NCBI GenBank assembly: GCA_963682055.1
Contig: OY821745.1
Location: 11,973,501 to 12,037,500, forward strand
DNA length: 64,000 bases
Direction of reading: 5' to 3'
From: Primula veris
Taxonomy: Eukaryota; Streptophyta; Magnoliopsida; Ericales; Primulaceae
Below, piece by piece: positions 57,585-64,000 of the stretch (position 1 is its first letter; every line of letters starts with the position of its first letter). The position numbers and the translations under genes are program-made. The notes under the pieces were generated by a model. It saw only the letters and a program-made list of their open reading frames with translations, searched no databases and was not told the origin of the DNA.

Positions 57585-58188
57585 TGATAAAGCCATAACT
57601 TTGGTCGGTCGCGTTAGGCTTTTCAACAATGATATAATGGTAAATCAACCGTGAATAAAGGATACTTCCTGATCTTTATTATTGCTCGGATTATTGTCCT
57701 TGTTCGGACTATTACATTTGCTCAGATTATTGTCCTTGTTCGGACTATTACATTTGCTCGGATTAGTATTTCGGTTTTACAATTGTGCTCGATATGACTA
57801 TTTAATCTCTCGTCTTGATCTTTCTCCCCTTTTATTCGGTGCTCGGCTGTCTTTTCTCGGTTTATTTCTCGAAGTGATATGCTTTGGTTAGTTTCTCTCT
57901 TTTCTTAACTTCTCTCTATATTTTTTGGATAGATTTTCTGGTCCTTTTCTAGGAGGGGTAGTTGGCTATTTATAGGCAACTGCGCCTTCTAGGATATTGA
58001 CAAATGTCTTCATCACAGGGATTTTTCAGACATGGGTCCCCATTTGATTGGGCTTGGGCTTTTGGTAGTAACACCTCAATTCCTATAAAAAGTATGAGAT
58101 GACCCATTTAAGCGTTGGATACCCATTTATAAAGTGGGTTGATTATTACCCGAATAAAATATTCGGGTCTAATTTTTATGTTCTATCA
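57585..58188 (-). repeat. 5' LTR of element 2
   Basis: 604 bp, bounded by TG and CA. The primer site is at 57583-57564 on the minus strand, directly inside. It is followed by the target duplication GTAAG at 58189-58193. Confidence 0.95.
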
Positions 58189-58193
58189 GTAAG

Positions 58194-59363
58194 GTAAATA
58201 AGTTTGCCTACAAGACGACGATAGCGACTAACATCAGAAAATAAAGCACCACTCTCTGTATCAAGTTTAATCGACGAATCCATAGGTGTATCAAACGGAC
58301 GGGAACCCATCATACCCGTCTCTGAAAGTAGATTCAAAACATATTTACGCTAAGAAAGAGACAATCCCTTCGAAGAACGAACAACTTCAATACCAAGAAA
58401 ATATCGAAGAGCACCTAGATCTTTGGTATGGAACTTTATTCCTAAATAACGCTTCAACTGAGCAATACCATATGAATCATCCCCAGAAATAATAATATCA
58501 TCTAATACCAAAAGAACTATGTCGAGTAAAGATTGAATGATCCGAATAAGATCGACGAAAACCAAAGTCAATAACAACAGCACTATCAAGTTGATACAAA
58601 GGCCAGTTACAGTTTACTGCAACAGCAAGAAGGATCCGAACCGAATTAAGACGAGCAACAGGAGAAAAAGTCTTTCTATAATCAACACCATACGTCTGAG
58701 TATAACCTTTAGCCACTAAACGTTCCAATCGCTCAATAGAACCATCTGGTTAATATTTTATAGTATATACGCAACGACAACCGACAGTCTTTTTACCTTA
58801 CCTGACGGTAATGTAGAAAGTTCCCATGTGTTATTTTGATAGAGTGCACTCATTTTCTCATCTATAGCCAGCTTCCAACCAGACAAGGAAAGTGCCTCAT
58901 TATACGATGATGGCACGGAAACAGAAGATAAGGTACAAACAAACGAATGCAAACACGAGGAAGTGCGGTGATAAGAGACGAAATTGGCAATAGGATGTTG
59001 AGTACAAGTACGCCTACCTCGCCATAGAGCAATAGGTAAATCATCAGAGGTGGGAGGCTGAGAAGGAATAGAAGGACCAACATCAGAAGAAGAAACAATA
59101 ACTTCGGGATGGGAAGATGTCGTAGGCTGGTCATGAGATATAATATTCCGGAATTGAGATCTCATATACACTTTTAAGGTTGGTGGCGAAGGTTCGACCT
59201 CATAAGAAATAGATGGCATAGGAAAAGGAATCGAATCGGCATCACAACGGGAAGGACAAGCAGACACTTCAACATCAATGCTAGATATGATATCGGGAAA
59301 AAGTCGCACACCCTCATCTGTGAAAAATGAAGTAGACTCAAAAAAGGTAACATCGGAACTCAC
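58194..59363 (-). pseudogene. Copia integrase end and reverse transcriptase region
   Basis: Fragments read on the minus strand. 59363-58758 is the integrase C-terminal linker and start of RT (ALSLSGWKLAIDEKMSALYQ and NNTWEL). 58728-58498 contains [27 protein letters not shown] in pieces. 58589-58350 carries the catalytic region with [10 protein letters not shown] in place of the usual YVDD. Several stops and an internal deletion are present; not functional. Confidence 0.8.
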
Positions 59364-59429
59364 AATGTAGCGACGAGAATCTGGATGATAACAACGATAA
59401 CCTTTCTGTGTACGAGAATAGCCGAGGAA

Positions 59430-60238
59430 AACACACTTCCTGGCTCGAGGAGAAAGCTTGTCTTAACCAGGGTTAAGAATGTGAACGAATGCAACACATC
59501 CAAAAATGCGATGAGTCACTGAAAATGGATCGATATCAGGATAAACGAGCGAAAATGGGAATCGATGATTCAAAACCACGGAAGGCATACGGTTAATGAG
59601 ATGACACGCAGTTAAAACTACATCTCCCCAAAAGTGCTTAGGAACCTTCATATTAAATAGCAAAGTACGAGCAACATCAAGTAAATGTCTATGTTTGCGC
59701 TCGGCAACACCATTTTGCTGGGATGTGCCAGCAGAACTAGCCTGATGAATAATACCACGATCGACAGAAAAAGATCACATAACGGTCTGAACGTACTCTA
59801 ATGCATTATCAGAGCAGAAAATCTTGATTTTCTTATCAAACTGAGTTAATATTTCATTATAGAAACGAGAAATAATAAACGGTAGTTCACTCCGATTTTT
59901 CATTAAAAATAACCAAGTCATCCGCGAAAAGTCATCAACGAAAACGACAAAACATCGAAAAACGTTATGAGCAGAAGTACGAGAAGGACCCATATGTCAG
60001 AATGAACGAAATCAAATGGTTGAGCCTTCCTAGTAGGGCCCCGACTAGGAAATGAACTACGATGATGTTTCCCAAGTTGACAAGCCTCACATTCTAAATT
60101 AGACAAATGGCGCAAGGAAGGAATGGCTATTTTAAGTTTAGCCAGATAAGGGTGTCCTAAACGAAAGTGGCATTGCATAGGAGAAACGGTAGCACTTAAG
60201 GCCGATGAACGCGAAGAAGCAAAACTAGTGGGATCCAA
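59430..60238 (-). pseudogene. Copia integrase region
   Basis: The zinc-binding part CHFRLGHPYLAKL..CEACQLGKH is in 60238-59918. The catalytic core VVFVDDFSRMTWLF and SDNALEY are in 59993-59775. WGDVVLTACHLINRMP is in 59663-59463. Stops and frameshifts separate the three. Confidence 0.82.
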
Positions 60239-60454
60239 ATAATAAAGACCATCATTTTCATATCATGAACAAATCATTTTTTTCGTTTTGAGATCCTGAA
60301 ACACACATAATTTAGGAGAAAAAGTTACAGAACAGTTTAGTGATTTAGTCAATTCACTAACGGAGAGTAAGTTGAAAGGAAAATTAGGCACACAAAGGCT
60401 ATCGGGAAGAGACAACGATCGATGAGGGTTAAGTGTTCCTTTACCAGATACAGG

Positions 60455-60718
60455 TCAAGAAAAACCATCAGCTAAGACAATACGATGATCAAAATGATTC
60501 AAATCAGAGAAAAGAGAAGATGTACCAGACATATGAGAACTCGCACCGGAATCAACAAGCCACGTATCAGAAGACAAGGAAACACAAGCAACTTTATGTG
60601 AATTAGCCAAAGTGACAACTGAACCATCAAAAAGAGAAGCATGCAATGTCTGAATAAGCTCACTAAGCTGATTATAAAATACAACACTTTCGGGTCCGGA
60701 CATTTTTCCTTCCAACAA
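60455..60718 (-). pseudogene. Copia protease fragment with gag missing
   Basis: The frame begins near the leader (MSGPESVVFYNQ) and reaches the protease motif WLVDSGASSHM within about 60 codons, then stops. The gag domain and zinc knuckle that normally precede it are not seen between here and the primer site, so gag has been deleted. Confidence 0.7.
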
Positions 60719-61270
60719 AACGTAAAAAACCAGAAGAAGCTAAATACAAAATCACAAACCCAAATAGCCGAACAACAACCAAACCCGGCAATCCAAAAAC
60801 AAGCGAGCAAATACTGAACCGAAAGCTATCAAAACATCAAATCTCAACCAACAGTATACTCAGAATCAGTCCATTAAACACAGCGGAATCACCAAAACAG
60901 TCGTTCAAAACATACCAAATAATCAAATAGTCGAATAATATTCGGAACCAAATCGAGACACAAAATAAAGTATACAGAAGAGTTACACACACCCAGTCGA
61001 CCAATTTACCAGAATATGGCCGGAAAGTGATTCACACGCGCACACGCGCCGTCAGTAGCAGCGATGGTCGCTCGAAGTTAGCCGCGCATGACGGCGCGTG
61101 AGACGTCCAACTCCGGCAAGGATTAGTGGGTTAAGGTCGGAATTAAATGAGAATTAAGTATATATATTCAATTTATGGTTTCGATGATTATGTACCGGTC
61201 AATTGGCCGATACGCAATTTAGGGTGGCTAGGGTTTCAGTGTTTATGTTTGGCTCTGTTACCAAGTCAGA
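60719..61270. other. Leader region of the Copia element
   Basis: No ORF. The primer site complementary to initiator tRNA-Met is at 61251-61263 (minus strand TGGTAACAGAGCC). A stretch rich in CGCGCACACGCGCC near 61030 is unusually CpG-rich for this window. Confidence 0.65.
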
Positions 61271-61407
61271 TGATAGGGAAAATGATGTGGTGTGTAACTA
61301 AAATACACTCACAGTTCATATATATTAAAAATGGAGTAATATCCAAAATTAGATTACTGTCCTCCAAATTACAATATAATATAGATATGAACTAATAACT
61401 CTTAACA
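61271..61407 (-). repeat. 5' LTR of the Copia element
   Basis: 137 bp, bounded by TG and CA. It matches 39796-39933 apart from about ten changes and small gaps. Confidence 0.9.
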
Positions 61408-61769
61408 TATGCAAATACAGACCTAGAATGAAAAACACGTAAACATAACAAATTAAAAGAACAGGATCGCTAGAAACCCAAAAAGTGCACATGAACAAAA
61501 AACTAACTAGCAAACACAAAGATTACTAGAAACCAATTCTGTACAGTTTCTACCTGTGAGAACAAGATCTCTTCTTTTTTCCCATTACTGAGATATTAAG
61601 ACTGAAACACACACACATTTAGCATCAAACAATAACATCACACATGGAATAAGGGTATAAGAAATGGTATGATATGAATTACTTATTTGGTCTAATGAGG
61701 ATTTTAACATTTATATTTTAACTCTGGTTTAACTGGCTAACATACTATCACTTCCTCTTTTTCAGATAA

Positions 61770-61919
61770 ATGATTAGTGAGAATGGCTTCAGGAGCGATG
61801 CAAGTTTTTGGCCTGATTGGAGCTTTGTAAAAGCATTGGAGGCTGGTAGCTCGGTGACAGGAACAACATTTTGCGTATTTTCTGTTTTGCAAAAAATATG
61901 CAAGTCCATTAAAAATTAG
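61770..61919 (+). other. Exon-like ORF of unknown origin
   Basis: A polypyrimidine tract and CAG acceptor (ending at 61765) are followed by a 49-codon frame with protein-like composition (NGFRSDASFWPDWSFVKALE). I do not recognise it. It lies on the far side of the nested retrotransposons from the remodeller gene. It could be a former 3' exon or a fragment of another gene. Confidence 0.35.
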
Positions 61920-62189
61920 AAAAAGGCTTTTGAGTTTATATATAACAATGGATTAGACTTATTTGTCCGTAATCAAACCTATAAAGAAATTCCAGACTCT
62001 TAGTTTGGCAAGAAACAAAATTTGTTTAAGTTTCTGTTTGGCAGTAAATATGCATACATTTAGAATCCTATATATATATATATATTTAGGGATTGTCTAA
62101 GTACTTATTTTGACTTGGAAGTATTTTCAGAAATTGTTGGCTGTAGTTTATATGATAGGAAACAGTGATTTGTGTGAGGTCAAAAATTG

Positions 62190-62430
62190 TTGGCTGTAGT
62201 TTATCCTTAGGCCTCACAAAGTCTAAGGATACCACACCGTTAGCTAACAATTCTCTTACGGATTTATGTCTCTGACGAATATGTCGGAACTTTCCATTAT
62301 GCATGTGATCCTGGTCCTGTCCAATAGCTGATTGACTATCACAGCACATGATTATGACGGAAACAGGTTTTGGCCATATGGGAATGCCTTCCAATTCAAG
62401 CTTCCACATCGGAACAACTATGTACTTCAA
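62190..62430 (-). pseudogene. Copia RNase H fragment (separate element)
   Basis: The minus-strand frame shows PIWPKPVSVIIMCCDSQSAI followed by NGKFRHIRQRHKSVRELLAN and GVVSLDFVRPKDKL. This is the C-terminal part of a Copia RNase H from a different lineage than the large Copia element. No LTRs were found with it. Confidence 0.75.
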
Positions 62431-62698
62431 TTTAGAGGCCTTAAAATTAAAAAAGTGTAAAGGGTTGTATCTAACAGGTTTTTATCAAATATATCTATTG
62501 TATTTCTTAGTAAATTTGGCAATTCACTTCTGAATTGAAGTTTGTTAAGAATATGACCTTCTGAAAGTTTTGGCAAATTTTTACCTATTGTTTTCTATGC
62601 CCCAATTTTAAAACTTTGCTGTTTTGGTCTGCTGCTCACTGTTATGATGTCATATAAATCGGCCTTTTGGAGAATAACTTTGACTCTCTAGTAGTTAG

Positions 62699-64000
62699 AA
62701 TGTGGAAATATTTTTTGTCGAGTTTGTATGTTGCTCGAGTTACAACACCGCAATTTCGTTATGATAATTGTATTGTATGCTTGTTCAACCATATGCAACC
62801 TAACCCCTTAACCAAAAACACCCCTATGCATTGGCACTTGTTTATGATCCTTTTCATTGTTCTTTATGCATTTCTATTTGTTTATATGCATAACTTAGTT
62901 TGAAATTAATATGGACTTCATTATATGCGTGAATCCATAATTGGCTCATTGGCTGCTTCATCCATACATACTTGACATTCTCAAGTGTCGTCTGAAAAGG
63001 AAAAGTATTGACCGGACCATCTGATATGTATCTTGTGTAATTTGATCTGAAAAGGAAAAGTATTGACCGGACCATCTGATATGTATCTTGTGTAATTTGA
63101 TCAAGTCAAGATATCGGACGTATATGTAGATTTGCCGAACCATCTGAAGAGGATGGGGGTAACATCCCCAAAATCTTAACTGAACATATTTTGACAAGTA
63201 TTGTTTGTTCTAGATGCGTATTTTCATTGTAGTTGCATCGCTTGAAGAACTTCATGGAATTGAAAAACAAATTCTAATAGCTTATCATATGTAAATGATT
63301 TTCTGGAAAATGATTCATCATAAAAAAAATATGCATAACCCTAACCCTACTTCAGTCATTTTTTAAGAATAATCATGGTTCAACCGTTGCATAAATGAAG
63401 CTTCAATATATATTAAGACCCAGTAAAAAAATAAACAACATTTCTCTCCTTAAAAACTATTATTTACATACTATAGTTCTAAAATAAAAAAAGGACTCTT
63501 ACGAGGCATATCTCGCCCTAAATTAAGAAAAAACTATCAGTCTGTGTCCTGGTAAACAACATACAATTAATAGTCATCAAAGTAACATACAACTTTTTTT
63601 TCCATGCCTTCCGATACTGGCATACAAGTTCCTGATATCCCCATTCTGTATAGTGTATACATGTTTATTCCAATGGCGTAATAATACTCGCTAGTGTCTA
63701 CGTTATTATACAAAGTTTTTACACCTTATATGACAATCTTATGTATAACAATCATCTTTACAAAATACGCTATTCTCCCAATTTTCCTTAAAGTAAGACC
63801 CTGCTTTTGATTTAAAAAAAAAAATTGAATTTTTAGAAATAGGGTTGTGAATGAGGCCAAAATTTCGTGAAAAATTCGTTTCGTTAATAGGTTGCCTTGT
63901 TTTTATTCCTTACTAAATGAAATAAAATATACACTTCGTTTACTAAACGAGATGATAATGATCATAACCCTGTTCGTTTCCATCTAATATATATAATCTT
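62699..64000. repeat. Segmental duplication, right copy
   Basis: Direct-orientation copy of 1-941 plus 2087-2437, continuing to the window end. It lacks the 1.1-kb block and the palindrome of the left copy, and has a 55-bp tandem duplication at 62991-63101. Confidence 0.9.
62991..63101. repeat. 55-bp tandem duplication
   Basis: A unit beginning TCTGAAAAGGAAAAGTATTG occurs twice with nearly perfect identity. The left segmental copy has a single unit (near 290-350). Confidence 0.85.

Larger units (their letters stand above)
40579..58188 (-). mobile_element. Element 2: Ty3/Gypsy, Tat lineage LTR retrotransposon, 17.6 kb
   Basis: A minus-strand relative of element 1 with 604-bp LTRs, target duplication GTAAG and the same primer site (just before 57584). 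Gag-pol runs 57505 to 51591. A long tandem-repeat array (50442-51488) and the antisense gene block (41426-50147, plus strand) follow. I counted about four LTR differences by eye (under 1%), so the insertion is recent, about 0.25 My at an assumed 1.3e-8 per site per year. Gag-pol has three stops and one frameshift; the antisense genes are mostly open. Confidence 0.95.
39796..61407 (-). mobile_element. Ty1/Copia retrotransposon, defective, split by element 2
   Basis: The minus-strand element has short LTRs of about 137 bp (61407-61271 and 39933-39796). A primer site complementary to initiator tRNA-Met lies at 61263-61251. A polypurine tract sits just inside the 3' LTR (complement of CCCCTCTC at 39934). 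Protease, integrase, reverse transcriptase and RNase H pieces are in Copia order, but gag appears missing and many stops are present. Element 2 interrupts it at GTAAG. I find no matching target duplication (TCATA on the left, TATGC on the right). Confidence 0.85.

Overview
This window is nuclear DNA of a flowering plant. It is AT-rich, with one spliced gene embedded in plant-type transposable elements. I infer a eudicot but cannot name the species. The only clear host gene is a six-exon SNF2-type chromatin remodeller of the DRD1/CLASSY family (plus strand, 30914-39362), whose known relatives act in RNA-directed DNA methylation. All exon joins are in frame and predict 952 residues.

Layout. 1-2437 is one copy of a segmental duplication whose second copy is 62699-64000; both run to the window edges. 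2718-19371 is a Ty3/Gypsy element of the Tat lineage (element 1, plus strand, 16.7 kb, 568-bp LTRs, target duplication ATATG). 19377-29900 is AT-rich intergenic DNA with a hAT-like element, a Mutator-like MITE, a CACTA-like MITE and a 2.8-kb inverted repeat. 30914-39362 is the remodeller gene, with a Stowaway MITE in one intron. 39796-61407 is a defective Ty1/Copia element (minus strand). A second Tat element (element 2, minus strand, 40579-58188, 17.6 kb, 604-bp LTRs, target duplication GTAAG) is nested in it. 61408-62698 holds an unassigned exon-like ORF and a Copia fragment.

The most striking content is inside the two Tat elements. Each carries gag-pro-RT-RNaseH-second RNaseH-integrase on the sense strand, broken by stops and frameshifts. 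Each then carries a tandem-repeat array, followed by an 8-kb block of genes on the opposite strand. That block has five single-exon coiled-coil genes (here called A-E), each with its own TATA box. It also has a spliced gene (F, probably with further blocks G and H) that has a domain resembling the Pfam 'putative gypsy type transposon' family (PF04195). Gene order, TATA-to-ATG spacing, zero-phase introns and several full-length ORFs are the same in both diverged copies. Because these introns lie antisense to the genomic RNA, retrotransposition would preserve them. Antisense extra ORFs are known in the Tat lineage, but I know of no description of a multi-promoter cluster of this size.

Most premature stops in element 1 gag-pol, judged against element 2, are C-to-T type changes, many of them CGA to TGA. 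This is the pattern expected from deamination of methylated cytosine.
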